NCBI GenBank assembly: GCA_030015575.1
Contig: JASDDO010000001.1
Location: 135,737,988 to 135,801,987, forward strand
DNA length: 64,000 nt
Source: Agapanthus africanus
Taxonomy: Eukaryota > Streptophyta > Magnoliopsida > Asparagales > Amaryllidaceae
Reading direction: 5' to 3'
Shown here: positions 33,028 through 46,000 of the stretch, in pieces
How positions within the stretch are numbered: the stretch's first letter is position 1
Layout of the letters: each line of letters starts with the position of its first letter
The notes under the pieces: generated by a model
Seen by the model: the letters and a program-made list of their open reading frames with translations, nothing else
The model's database searches: none
What the model was told of the DNA's origin: nothing
Program-made: the position numbers and the translations under genes

Positions 33028-35226
33028 TATAAGGTTCTTAGGCACAACCACAAGATTTCACAAGGCATCAAACATGCCGTATTTAAAAATTTAGTGTGCT
33101 AAACAACCTAACCTAGGATCTAACTAGAGTTTTAGGAGCTAAACTAAAAAGTAAACTACTTTACATCTAAGTGATAACGGAATACAACCTTTGTAGATCG
33201 GTCCTTCACTTCAATAGCTCCTTGCAGTAGTCCCTTCGCTGCGATCATGGAACTCTCGGACTCTTGCATGGCTTCTCAAGGTGAAAGGAACGACCTTGCT
33301 TGAAGTCTTCGAGGCTGAAGATGATCTACGTCGAGTAGATACTAACTCAAACTACTACTTCACTAATGAGAGATTAGTGAATCTAACGCCCTATACTAAA
33401 GTGCTAATCTAGTAGAGGATGATGAAGTAGGAAGTGGACTCACTTTAGTTTTATTTTTCTCACAATATTTTCTCACTTTTAAAAAAGCCAGCAAGCTTTT
33501 TCTCAAGGATGAAGAAGATGAAGTCAAGAGATGAGAATCAACTAATGAAGTGATAGAATCAACCATGGGTGAGTTTGTATCATATAGCTAACACATGTAG
33601 AGACATAACCATGGCTAAATTATAATGGTTAGGTTAATAAATATCTTAAGTAAAACAAAACTAGTGGACTACGTCGATACATCCACAAGCTTCTACAAGC
33701 TTCATGCATGTGGCTAATTATCCACTAATTTGGAATTACTTTAAATATTAAAACTCTACATTATAATTAGTATGGTGTATGTCTCATACACCCGTGTAAT
33801 GTGTATCAACAACCATGACACAAAAATAAAAACACAATTAATATATATCACATATATATTAAGTGTGCACATGTGAGAAAATAAATGCTTAAGTGAGCTA
33901 ATATTAGTTAATGTAAACTAGTATATCAAATATACAATTATACACTAAATTATCAAATCAACACTTGATTTAATAATCCGGTTATATCACATATAACCGA
34001 CTAATATTATGTGTACCATCTTATCGAATCAACACGTGATTCGATAACCCGGCTATATCTCATATAACTGACCGATACAAATAATCACGAGAATAGAATA
34101 CGGTATCAGATACTCGTATTAATCTCGGTCCTGCACATATCATATATGTGCCCCTACTTCATTTTTCCTGAGCCAGTAAAACCTCTATGTAGGACTCTAA
34201 AGACTCGTCAATACGCCGGAAGTAAGTGATGATCACACCAAGCACTCACAAGCGGTCAGCGTTACTAGCTGGACGTAACGGCTACCCGGGTATTAAGCGA
34301 TCAGAAGATCAACAAGCAAGCCCGCTCTAGCTCCTGTAAAGCCTGTCAGTAACACTACCATACAGTCCGGTCTGCTCGTCTGATATGTCGCATATCCAGT
34401 CTAGGGATGGTAAACATCAGACCCCAATAACCGATAAGTCATGCCGATATGAGGCTCATAGCAGGTCGAGAAACTACTGATAACACTTACCAGTAAATCT
34501 CTAAATCAGCCTTGGCCAGGGACTTCCCTGTTATAGTCAATCGAGGCAGCGCAACATCAACCCCCAATACCGGGAGAGACAAAACCCCTCCTATCGCTCA
34601 TTGCCTCCATGTGACTCGGGACTGTAACCAAAAACCACCGTTTTTCACGTCCTCTTGAACGTGGTAAGATAGAAATCAAAGCACGGTAGGAATCACACAA
34701 GACTCTATGACGATCTCGGGTCTACAGACTAACCTGTACCAGTGTCACCAGAGAACTGCTATCTGACGTCAGGTATAATACCATCTAGGAGTTCTCGGCG
34801 AGTCCGTCCAGTGTACCCAGTCTCTACTGAGCTCCCGTATACCATCTCTGATGTCAAACACCAATGGATATGAGATCATCCATCGCCCATCTCATGGGTC
34901 GAGAAGCGTATATGCTAGTTTACTCTGGTATATCGATGCACCGTTTCGATACACTCACGACTAGGAACATTAAAGGATGAACATATGGATTACCATGGCC
35001 CCACTAGTATGATCTGCATCATAATCCTGGTAGTCAAGTACACATCCTAAGGGCTTTACCAACATGCAACCACAAGACAGTACCAAGAGATAAGTATACA
35101 TATTAAGATAAAGAGCAACCAGATAGCATACTATCATGTCGAGCAAGAAAGTCCTCTCTATATATGTCCAAGCATCCACTATAATATACATCAATAATGG
35201 CCTCTAGGGCATACATACAACTAACA
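33028..35226 (-). repeat. 5' LTR of copia element 2 (2199 bp)
   Basis: It starts TATAAGG (TG has decayed to TA) and ends CTAACA on the plus strand. It is homologous throughout to 7120-9327. Confidence 0.9.
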
Positions 35227-35345
35227 CTGGGTATTTAAGCACCATTGGATTATTTATCCGAAGGCCATTATTAACCCATTTAGTATTTTCTTTGTTTAGA
35301 AAAATATATGATTGATCTTTTGTTTAAAAAAATATGATGATGGGG
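35227..35345 (+). repeat. Copy of the 23.99-24.1 kb repeat
   Basis: About 110 bp (GGGTATTTAAGCACCATTGG, then TTAACCCATTTAGTATTTTC, then ATATATGATTGATC) closely match 23990-24100. The DNA right of element 2 therefore belongs to the same repeat region as the DNA left of it. Confidence 0.75.
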
Positions 35346-35461
35346 AAATCGATATTTGCGTACACCTCATTGTCTAGCAAGGGGTCTAATCTCCTTGATG
35401 CTAGTATCGGAGCAAGGTCGAATGACTGAGATCCTAATATATACTCAACACTGAATAAAAA

Positions 35462-36461
35462 TTAATTGTTAAATTCGCTACAATTATCTTTACAATAAAA
35501 GAAAATAATTATACAACTAATATGATAACCTGTAAAACTGTAAGACAACCCTTTTTCGCTCTCGCATTTGACAGTGCTGCTTCGTTCAATCCGTTTATCA
35601 TATACGACAAAATCCCCGTCCCCAAGCATATATGGATATGAGTTCCTTGTCACCCAATAATCGAATTCATTTTAGATTAACTAGGTTCTTGGAGCGTGTA
35701 GGAAATAATTCCATGCAAATGTTGTACAAAACATAAGTTTTTGTACATTGAACAATTTCCCCCCGATCGACATTAGTTCCGAGACTACTCAGGTCTCATG
35801 TACCCGCGTCGTAAGTACGGCACCGTCTTTCCTCTTCTCCTTCGGGGATCAACTTCTAATACGTTGTAAAAATATATGAAGGAACTCATACATTTTTCAT
35901 AAACAATTGAAGAACCTGTGGCCGGGAGACCGAGAATTCATGATACGTCTTCAAGGGTGATCGACGCCACTTCAATGGGTAAATGAAAAGTGTTCGTCTC
36001 GGGTCACCATCTCTCAACTAATACAGATATCAATGGTAGTCATGTTGTCGGTGGCCAACTTTACGATACTCACCAAAACCCCATTCGTCTAATAATTCAA
36101 TTTGCTGATCCGTCAGAGGTCATTATGCAGACATACTCGTAGATTCGAGCACGAGAAGATTTTTCCTATCTTTACCACTCCAAATATCTTCGAAAATGTG
36201 ATTTGCTTGATTATATAATACAACATTCTTGATGGAACTAGAGTTGTATTGAATAGATGATGTCTGGAATGCTGATGGCTGGATAGGATTGATTAAATTC
36301 ACTTTTGATTGTAATTTCCTTTTTTTCTTACATTCTTGGAGTTCTTCTTTACGAATTTTTTTTGGCGGGGAAGAAGGAGGAGGGGAAGTCGGTTTATCCC
36401 TCTTTTGTGTAGCCCTCTTCGGTGTAGCCCTCTTAGGTGTATATTTGCGTTTACCGGCCAT
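35462..36461 (-). pseudogene. Plant mobile domain (PMD/MAIN-like) pseudogene
   Basis: The first frame, 36123-36461, begins MAGKRKYTPKRATPKRA and encodes 112 residues: a strongly basic, Lys/Arg- and Pro-rich N-terminus likely to act as a nuclear localisation signal. Downstream on the minus strand broken frames give LTDQQIELLDEWGFGEY, then LVERW (stop) PETNTFHLP, then SITLEDVS (stop) ILGLP, the signature of the plant mobile domain. Frame changes and several stops mark a pseudogene. A further open piece, 35462-35653 (YPYMLGDGDFVVYD), may be a 3' exon. PMD proteins occur both as host silencing-related proteins and in Mutator-like and other elements; which applies here cannot be told. Confidence 0.65.
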
Positions 36462-36825
36462 TATAACTACATAATAAACTCAAAAATCCTAAATTATTAA
36501 CCAAAAATCCTACATAAATAAGACCAAAGCCTAAACTAATAAAATCATTTATTTATGTTATAAAATCGAGCCAAGAAACATAAGAATATCCATCAACAAT
36601 CATAATTCAAATCACAGGAAAAAAAAACCCCAAAAATTAACACACCTATACTGATTAAAGTAATTAATTTACCTTATGAGATCGATCCACGAATCAAGAG
36701 AATTCCAATAAGAATCGTAGTTCAAATCACAGCAAAAATTGTCCAATTTCTTTCGATCTCTAACTCTTAAACCGCTGATACCGTGCTGAAGCTGTTCGGG
36801 TAGTGGCTCATTTTATTAAATGGGA

Positions 36826-36886
36826 ACCGCTACTTTAAGCAGCGGTTAAATCTGAACCGTTCAATTTGAACCGCTATTTTAACTAG
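36826..36886. repeat. Twin AACCGCT..AGCGGTT hairpins
   Basis: Two neighbouring palindromes, AACCGCT-N9-AGCGGTT and AACCGCTA-N7-TAGCGGTT, are separated by AAATCTGAACCGTTCAATTTG. They lie about 370-420 bp upstream of the PMD pseudogene start. Confidence 0.7.
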
Positions 36887-37631
36887 CGGTTAATATTAAC
36901 GGCTCAGATTTGATCGATATATCAATTTATCCAACACTGTATATTGTTCCGTCCCATTTAAATTAATGGTTAAGAAGAAAGATTTAAGCTGCATAGTAAA
37001 AAATATTCTTAACTTTCTAAAGCTTGCACTTTGCTAGCTTAAGTTTATTTTATTGCCAAATCCTTTTCATTGTGAAACCAAAAAAAAATTCAAATATTAA
37101 AGTGTAATCTTTATAGAAATTCTTTCCCAGCTTACTCAATATGAATTCTCTCTTGTGTATTACTAACATTGGAGTAAAAGAGAAGGGGGTTGCAAGTGGA
37201 AACGGTGAAGAAGAAGGTATAGGATAAATAAATAAGAAAGAGACAAAAAAAAGATATTTTAAATATTAAATATTTAATTAAATGAACACCATTTCAGGAA
37301 TAAATTAAAGTAGGGACAAAGTGTATGCTTTAAGAAGTTAGTGGTAATTCCAGCTGTTATTAATTGGGAAAAAAATGTAGATATATTTCATGCAATTTGC
37401 CAATTTAGCCAAAGAATTATTGCTGCAATATTATACAATAATCATTATCATAAATAATGTCATCGCTGTGTACTATGCAAAGATACACTAATTATTAGAT
37501 CTTAAAGAACCGAATAAGGCCAGCGATAAAATAAACAAAGAAAAAAAAAGCTACCTAAGCTTGTCTCTCCACCTTTAAACCTAAGACTAAAACTCATTCT
37601 TAATTAATTGATATTTTAATCCTAACATACA

Positions 37632-37634
<3 letters not shown>

Positions 37635-37662
<28 letters not shown>
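37635..37662. repeat. (CT)14 microsatellite
   Basis: A 28-bp uninterrupted CT run. Confidence 0.95.
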
Positions 37663-37810
37663 AACTACTGTTGCTTTCTGATTAAAAAGCACACCGACAA
37701 CACCCCTCACATAATACCAAGACAAAGAAAAGAATAACGAATAAAGAGCGAAAAATAAATAAAAATTAAGTCATAAGCTCTACGTTAACAACCCAGATGT
37801 GCATGGTGTA

Positions 37811-37830
37811 TAATAATAATAATAATAATA
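37811..37830. repeat. (TAA)n microsatellite
   Basis: 20 bp of perfect TAA repeat. Confidence 0.95.
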
Positions 37831-38721
37831 GCAACATACACAACAGCTCAAATTCATTGTACATGTACATAAAAAGAGGGATAAAATATAAGGAGTTGAT
37901 AGATAGCTTCAGATATGGTGGCTAAATTTTAGGAGACAACTGAGAGATAGCTTGTATGTTTTCCTATTAATTTCCAATTAAATCTATTCATCTAGTATGC
38001 TTGATTTAATAATTAATCATTAGGTAGTTATACCTAGATTTTGAAGGTTGTAATTAAGTTTTTTTTTTTTGAAAAATTATATCAAATGCCTTTCTATATC
38101 AGTTTACGGTTTTTGTTTGAATTTTACACTATGAAAAATGTCATTTTATTGAATCTTTTATGAAACCTTACTATGCAACTTACGTGATGATGATGATCAA
38201 TTGGCTATATCTGCTACCTAGACTTTACTGGGGATTCCGATTTTCGGCCTTTTATATTTAATTTATTATGGAGCATAAAACATGTAATAAATCTTATTTT
38301 TTGAGATGGAAGTTTAGTTATTTAAAATGCATGTTGGTTGGTGACAAAAATATGTACAACTCTTCATGTTATATATATATTTTTTGTTTTGGGATTAATA
38401 CAAGAGCTAGGCAGACAAGAGAAGGTGGCATGTCTTGGGCGGTGCTATTAATCTCTTTCTAATACAAGTAATTAGGATTTATTAGTATTGAGTCTTGAAA
38501 GGAGAGGAAAGAACATGTCACCATCCTTCCCTCTCCTAGGCCACCAAATATTAGGCTAATATTTAGAAACAAGGTGTTGACAAGAAGAAACAAAATCAAA
38601 ACTATATATGCATTTTTAAAAAAGAAAGTCCCAAACAAGACCCTATTTGCCATCCATGATTCATCTTTTTATTCAAACTAGAAGGATACCCTACGCAAGC
38701 GCAGGGACCCAAGTTTCCATC

Positions 38722-39365
38722 TGTTGGGTATGGTGCCCTCAAGGCAATTATGTAATTGAAAGTAGGCGATTATGATAATTGAAGGAGCACATCTATACAG
38801 GTAGAACAGTCTTACTCGATATGATAGTATGACATCTGGTTTGTCTTCATCAGTGATGTGTATACATTTTATTACGTATCGTGAATACATAATGATAAAA
38901 CCCGTAAGATTTTTGCTTGACTACCAGAGTTATGATGGCGATCATATTTGTGAGAGCTTGATAGTGTATAAGCACATCCTATAAATATCCGTAGTCGTGG
39001 AAGCATCGAGACTGGACATCGATATTCCATAGTAGACTCGTGTATACGTTTCTAGACCCCAACGAGGGACGGTGGCAGGTCTCATAACCATTGGTGTGTT
39101 GTACCTAAAATTGTATACAGGTGCTCACTGGAGGTGAGTACACCGGACGGACTCGCCGAGAACTTATAGATGGTATTATACTTATCGTCAGATAGCAGTT
39201 CTCAGTTGACATGAGTACAGGTAGTTTGTTGACCTGAGATCGTCATTTTTCTCGTGTGAGTTCCCACTATATTTAGATTACTACCCAACCACAGCTCTAT
39301 TGAGTCGTGCAAACAGATTTTAGTTAGGTACAGTTCCGAGCCATATGGAGGCAGTGAGCGATCGC
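38722..39365 (+). repeat. Copia LTR fragment (a) of element 4, plus orientation
   Basis: It starts TGTTGGGTATGGTGCC, corresponding to the TGTTAG..TATGCCCTAGAGGCC LTR end, and follows the LTR consensus in plus orientation to about GGCAGTGAGCGATCG, then stops and is joined to a pol tail. It is strongly diverged from elements 1-3. Confidence 0.7.
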
Positions 39366-39388
39366 CAGAGATTCTATTAGTACAAAAG

Positions 39389-39436
39389 TTGGGTATGAGA
39401 TACCGCAATAATTGGCCTTAAGTGCAAGTGAAAGAT
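39389..39436 (+). pseudogene. Last codons of a copia pol plus its PPT
   Basis: The frame TTG GGT ATG AGA TAC CGC AAT AAT TGG CCT TAA (39389-39421) gives LGMRYRNNWP and a stop, matching LGMRYYSSWP at the end of element 1 pol. It is followed by AAGTGCAAGTGAAAGAT (39420-39436), a PPT directly before the TGTTAG of the next LTR. Confidence 0.8.
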
Positions 39437-41028
39437 TGTTAGATATAGCTGGCATCAAGACAGATTATTGTAATTGAAGAAGACTCTATACAAGAGAATA
39501 ATCTTACTCAAGAAGATAATATGCTATCTGCTTTGTCTTTATCTTTTATATGATGTGTTTATTCACTATCACGTATCGTTTAGATATGAGAAGAAACCCT
39601 AGGATTTTACTTGACTACTAGGACGATGATGGAGATCATACTAGTGGGACCTGGGTAGTCGATAAACACATTCTTAAATGTCCCTAGTCCTATAGCTATT
39701 GGTGTTTGACATCGAGAATTGTATACAGGTGCTCATTGGATAAATTACACTAGATGGATTCACCAAGAACTCCTAGTTGGTAATATACTAATGTCAGATA
39801 GCAGTTTTCTGGTGACATGAGTACAGGGTAGTCCCTTGGACCAGATATCGCCATAGTGGCTCATGTGTTTTCCTACTATACTTAGACTTCTATCCTACCA
39901 CGGCTCAAAGGAGTTGTGCAAACAGTTTTTTGTTGGATATTGTCCCGAAGCATGTGGAGGCAGTGAACGTTTGAGGGGATTCGTCTCTCCTGGTATAAGG
40001 AATTGATGTTGTGCTGTGCAGGACATAATTATAACCACAAGTCGGTGGCCACCGCAGTGGAGATAAACTGATATGTGTTATCAGTTGCATCTCCTGTTGG
40101 TTACGAGTCCTCTATCGCACGACTTATCGAGTTATTGGGGTCTGACAGATTCCAAACTCTGGACCCAATATGCGATACTCTTAGACAAAGAGACCGGACT
40201 GCACGGTGATATCATTGATAAACTTTGCAGGGTTCAGATGAGCTTACTTGTTGACCTTCTTTCGATCAATATCTGGGCAGCCATTACGTGCAACTAGTAC
40301 CGCTGATGTGCTTGTGGGCTATGGTCTACTGCCAGCATATTGTCGAATCTTTAGACTCCCACACAGAGGTTTCCCAGTATAGGTGAAACGATGTAGGGCA
40401 TATATGAGGATACGTCCAAGAGTTCGATTAAACATGTGTATATGATACACATATTTTAATCGGGTGTTTAATGGTATTAGCCTATATATATATGATATAA
40501 CCGGATTATTAAATCAAGTATTAATTTAATAATTAAATGTATATTTATATATTGATATATTTATATATTAACTAATATTATACTCACTTTATATATTTTT
40601 CCTTCTCTTTATATATTATTTATATATGATATAAATAATGTATATACCATTTGTCATGGTTGTATATACGCATTAGATGTGTATATCAGAATCACATAGT
40701 ATTCAAAGATAAGGATTAAACTTATTTGCTCATTTAAATAAATAAATCAATGAGTCATTTGTTAGAATATTGTAGAAAATGGATCACTCATTTTCATTAA
40801 TTAATTTAAATAAGGTATGATATATTAGTTCTCATCTTTAGAATCCATAGCCATTCTCATCACTCTCATCTCCATAGCTATCTCTCTTGAAATGGTTCAA
40901 GTAAGAAAGTGAGAAAGAAAAGAGAAGAATTTAGTGAGCAAATTATTCTACACCTTCTATTAATTATTCTTAGCAAATTTAATTAATGGGTTGCTTTATT
41001 TTGATAAGATCAATTTAAAACTAAAACT

Positions 41029-43068
41029 TGTAAGTCCACGTTGCCCACCCCGGTGCTTGCGGGGAGGCGGAAACGGTATAAAACTCGGATTTTTATCGAA
41101 CTAGGTAACATGGACTATCAAAAGGAGGATCTTTGCTAAACAAAAACTAACTACAAAGCTAACTAGTTTTAGCTACATGGAAGAAAGGTTATATCTAGGG
41201 CTTTATTTCCTTCTCTCCTTGCTCCTTGGAGTGAACGGAAGTGATCTCCTTGTCGTCTTCTCTAGTCGAAGAAGGATCCACCCGATAGCCTCAACATTTG
41301 GCTTCAACTTCAAGCTAAAAATAACTAAGATACTTGGAGTGCTAATCCTAGAACCTTAGAAAAGAGTAGAGAGTATTTTAGAGTGATTTATCTCAAGCTC
41401 AAGTGTTTCTCAACTATGAGAGGGGAGAGCTAGAGAGAGAGGAAGAGGACGAGAGAGAATCTATATGATAGAATGAGAAGAAAAATGAACCATTCTCACA
41501 TATATGGGTGAATTATGAAAATAGATAATTAGTTAAGATAATTGTCATGGTTAATCAAGACTTGACCATTATCATTTCACATTAAATGCAAAATGCAAGG
41601 ATCAAAGAGCATCTTTCATATGGAATGATGATGGTCAACATGTCAACCTAAGTCAACAAGTCAAGATAGTCATATGGTCAACAACCCTAACCATGCACAA
41701 TTATATTTAACTAATATCAATTAATCATAATTCACACATAAGTATTAGGGTTAAGAAAATGACAATAGTCATCAACCCTAATCAAAATCCTCTCCCCTGT
41801 CTCAGTCAACTGTGCATACGCACCCGTATCCGTGATCCGAGGAAGACGAATACAATGAGATAAAACCAATCCCAAATCATATACTAGGATCCGGCTTAAA
41901 CCAAAGCCCGCTAGTATAAGCTGTCCGGACAGCAAACGTGCACAAGTGCGCGGATGTGAACGAACCCTGTCGCAAAACCATGCGACCTCTACTCATTTTC
42001 CCTAAAGGCGAATAACTCTCTGTGTGGGACTCTAAAGACTCGACACTACGCTGGCAGTGGGTTTAACCACAGACCGCAAGCGGCACTAGCTGTACGTAAC
42101 GGTCCCCAGGTAGATGCCGATAAGAAGACTGACGAGGTGAACCCATCTGAACTCCTACTGAGCCTGAATATGACAGTCTCCGTACAGTCCGGTCTGTTCA
42201 TCTGATATATCGCATGGCGGGCCTAGGGGGGCGGTAAACGTCAGTCCCCTAATAGCGGTACAAGTCGTGTCGGAGTGTAGCCCAGAACACCCTGAGATAA
42301 CACTGGAAATCTACCAGTATATCTCGCTTGCCCTGCCCAGGGACTACTTGTGTAATGGCTCTCCTAGACACAGCGCGATGTCAACCCCCAATACCGGGAG
42401 AGACGAATCCTGTCTAACCATCACTGCCTCCAAATGCTTCGGGACTGCACCCAAAAACTACCTGTTTGCACAAATCCTTTGAGCCGTGGTAGGGTAGTAA
42501 TCAAAGTACAGTGGGAACACACTCGAGGCGAAGTGACAGTGTCAAGTCAGCGGACTAAGCTGTACTCATGTCACCTGGGAACTGATAACTGACGATAGGT
42601 ATAATACCAACCAACAGTTCCCGACGAGTCCTGTCCAGTGTACTCGTAACCCAACGAGCACCCGCATACTATCTCAAGTAAGACGTACTGACGGCTGTGG
42701 GACAACCGTCTCCCCCGCTGGAATGAGAAGCGCATACGCTAGTCTACTCCGGAGTATCGATGCCCTGTCTCGATAGTCCTACGACTAGGGACCTGTATAA
42801 GGATGTGCTTATGGATTACCCAGCCCCCACGAGTATGACTGCCATCACAACGCTGGTAATCAAGCAAAGATCCTAAGGGCTCTACTAATATGTATATAAG
42901 CGATATGCTAAAAGAAACACATGCACATATTGAAGTAGAGACAAACCAAGTAGCATACTACCATTTTGAGCAAGATTGTCTATACAACTATGAATATCCC
43001 AAGATCCCATTAAGTAATATACAAGCTAGTATGATACAGTAATGGCCTCTAGGACATATACACTAACA
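41029..43068 (-). repeat. 3' LTR of element 3 (2040 bp)
   Basis: It starts TGTAAGTCCACG and ends CACTAACA, next to the PPT. It carries a 60-codon frame near 41177 that is repeated in the other LTR and is not a gene. Confidence 0.96.
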
Positions 43069-43083
43069 ATCTCCCACTTGCAC
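43069..43083 (-). other. Polypurine tract of element 3
   Basis: The element strand reads GTGCAAGTGGGAGAT just before the 3' LTR, as in element 1. Confidence 0.9.
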
Positions 43084-46000
43084 TAAGGCCATGTACTGGC
43101 ATATCGAAGACCTATCATCTCGATCAGCCGCTCGAACTGAGTCTGGGGTAGAGCCTTCGTGAGTGGATCTGCAGTGTTATTCTCCGTATTTACTCTCTTC
43201 ACCTCGATCTTCCGGTGATCTAGGATCTCCCTGATCAGGTGGTACCGCCTCAAAATGTGCCTGGACTTCTGATGGGACCTGGGTTCCTTCGCTAAAGCTA
43301 TAGCGCCGTTGTTGTCGCAATACAGCGATATTGGATCAACAATGGGAGGAACCACCTGAAGCTCCGTGAGGAACTTCTTCATCCAGACAGCTTCCTTTGC
43401 GACATCGCAAGCAGCTATGTACTCCGCTTCCATAGTTGAGTCAGCAACGGTCTCCTGCTTGGAACTCTTCCAGCAAACCGCCCCTCCATTGAGGGTAAAG
43501 ACATAACCCGACATGGACTTGGAGTCATCCTTGTCACTCTGGAAGCTGGAGTCGGCAAAGGCCTCGAGCTGGAGGTCTTTTCCGCCATACACCAAGAACA
43601 TCTCCTTAGTCCTTCTCAGGTACTTGAGAATGTTCTTTACCGCTATCCAGTGTTTCTCCCCTGGGTTCGACTGATACCGGCTTACAACGCTCAATGCGTA
43701 TGCTACATCTGGTCTGGTACATAACATTGCATACATTATAGAGCCTACCGCAGAAGCGTAGGGTATAATAAACATGCGATCCCTTTCCAAATCAGTCTTG
43801 GGAGACATCTCTTTGGAGAGGGTGATCCCGTGACAAGCCGGCAAATTACCACGCTTGGAATCTTCCATACTGAATTTTTTCAGTATGGTGTCGATGTACC
43901 TTGACTGTGAAAGTCCCAACATCCTCTTAGATCTATCACGATAGATCTGGATCCCCAGAATGTAGTTGGCATCGCCCAGGTCCTTCATGGAGAACCTCTG
44001 CAACAAGAATCCTTTGACTGACTGTAGCATAGGAATATCATTTCCTATTAGGAGAATGCCATCTACGTACAAGACGAGGAATACTACAGTTCTCCCTACA
44101 ATCTTACTGTAAATGCATGGTTCATCTGGGTTTTTGATAAAGTCGAATTCTTTGACAGTATCATCAAAGCAGATGTTCCAACTCCGCGATGCCTGCTTAA
44201 GTCCATAGATGGACTTTAGCAACTTGCACACTTTACCGCTGCTCCCACTCTGAATGAATCCTTCTGGCTGATCCATATAGACGCACTCTTCCCAATTTCC
44301 ATTTAGGAAAGCCGTCTTTACGTCCATCTGTCAGATTTCATAATCATGGAAGGCAGCAATGGCAAGAAGGATCCGAATGGATTTCAGCATAGCCACTGGA
44401 GAAAAGGTCTCGTCATAGTCCAAACCAGGTCTTTGACGAAAACCCTTTGCAAGGCTAGCTTTATAGGTCTCAACTTGCCGATCTACACCAATATTCTTTC
44501 TGAAGATCCATTTGCAGCCTACGGGTTTTATCTCTTCTGGAGCAAAGTCCAAAATCCAAACTTTGTTGGTGTACATGGACTCCATTTCGGCCCGCATTGC
44601 ATCCAACCATTTTACCGAGTCGCCGCTCTGAATGGCTTGCTGGAAGCTAGTAGGCTCACCATAATCCATAGTGCAATCCTCTCTATCCCCGTCTATGAGA
44701 AAACCGTAGTATCTCTCGGGCGGATGAGACTGCCTACTACTCCTGCGGAGTGGCGTAGGAATGTCCTGTTCTTTCGAACCCTCTGGTTCTACTAAGCTTT
44801 CAGTAATAGCTCATGGTTCTGGAATTTCTTCCAGTTCTATTGCGCTCCCACTTATCTTATTTTCCAAAAACTCTGTTTCCCAGAAGCGGGCATGACGAGA
44901 AACAAAAACCTTTTGTTTCTCTGCGTAATAGAAAAGATACCCCTTGGAGTTTTTTGGGTATCCTACAAACTTACACTGTACTGAACGTGCCTCGAGCTTG
45001 TCCGCATGCTGCTTTTTTACAAAAGCTGGACATCCCCATGTCTTAAAGTGTTTAAGACTGGGTTTCTTCCCACTCCACATCTGATATGGTGTGGTAGGCA
45101 CTGACCTAGTAGGAACTTGGTTCAAAAGATATGCAGCTGTTTCTAGTGCATAACTCCAGAAGGATCGCGGCAACTCAGCTTTACTCATCATGGAACGAAC
45201 CATATCCAATAGGGTTCGATTCCTCCTTTCCGATACACCGTTATGTTGTGGTGTGTATGGAGGAGTAAGCTGAGAGAGAATTCCATTCTCTTTTAAGAAG
45301 CCCAGAAACTCGGCATTCAAGTATTCACCACCTCGATCAGATCTCAGTGTCTTGATACTTTTGCCTGTTTGTTTTTCAACTTCATTCTTGTATTCCTGAA
45401 ATTTCTCAAAGGCCTCGGATTTGTGCTTCATCAAGAAGACATATCCATACCTAGAGAAATCGTCTGTGAAAGTAATGAAGTATGAATAACCACTTCGCGC
45501 ATGTGTAGACATTGGACCACACACGTCACTGTGTATGAGTCCCAAGAGCTCGCTCGCTCTTTCTCCGTGTCCAGTGAACGGAGTCTTTGTCATCTTTCCC
45601 ATGAGACAAGATTCACAAGTGGCATAAGACTGGTGCTCGAACGGATCCAAGTATCCTTCTTTATGTAACTTTGTCAACCGTGTCTCATTAATGTGACCCA
45701 GTCTACAATGCCATAAGAAAGCTTGATTTAATTCCGGAGACTTTCTTTTAAGTGTGTTCTGGACACTGAAGACCTGAGCTTGATTCAAAACGTATATACC
45801 GTTTTCCAATGTACCTGACCCAATCAGTACTTGATTTAGGTGGATGTCTACTACATCGCTTACAAAAGTAAAATCATATCCTTCCTTAGAAAGTAAGGAT
45901 ACAGATATGATGTTACAAGTCGCACCTGGTACATAAAAACAGTCACGCAGAATCAATATCTGCCCAGTTGTCAGTCCTAGATGATATTCCCCTACGGATT

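Larger units (their letters stand above)
26405..35226 (-). mobile_element. Rearranged copia element 2 bounded by inverted LTRs
   Basis: From left to right: an LTR in plus orientation (26405-28310), a minus-strand pol (28301-30784), a minus-strand leader, a degenerate PBS and an LTR in minus orientation (33028-35226). Both outer ends are therefore the TGTTAG end of an LTR. There is no PPT beside pol. The 5 bp outside the ends (TGATT and CTGGG) do not match, so this unit did not arise by a single normal insertion. Confidence 0.8.
36480..38700. other. AT-rich intergenic DNA
   Basis: No gene is supported. It contains the twin hairpins at 36826-36886, two microsatellites and, at about 38688-38706, a small hairpin CCCT..AGGG. 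Confidence 0.5.

Noticed and set aside
38686..38706. End of a MITE or Helitron (CCCT..AGGG hairpin)
   Set aside because: Only a 4-bp stem and no partner end found; it may simply be chance next to LTR (a).
41177..41359. Signal-peptide-like 60-codon frame (also 49037-49219)
   Set aside because: Present in both LTRs of element 3 because they are copies; changes between the copies are not biased to silent sites.
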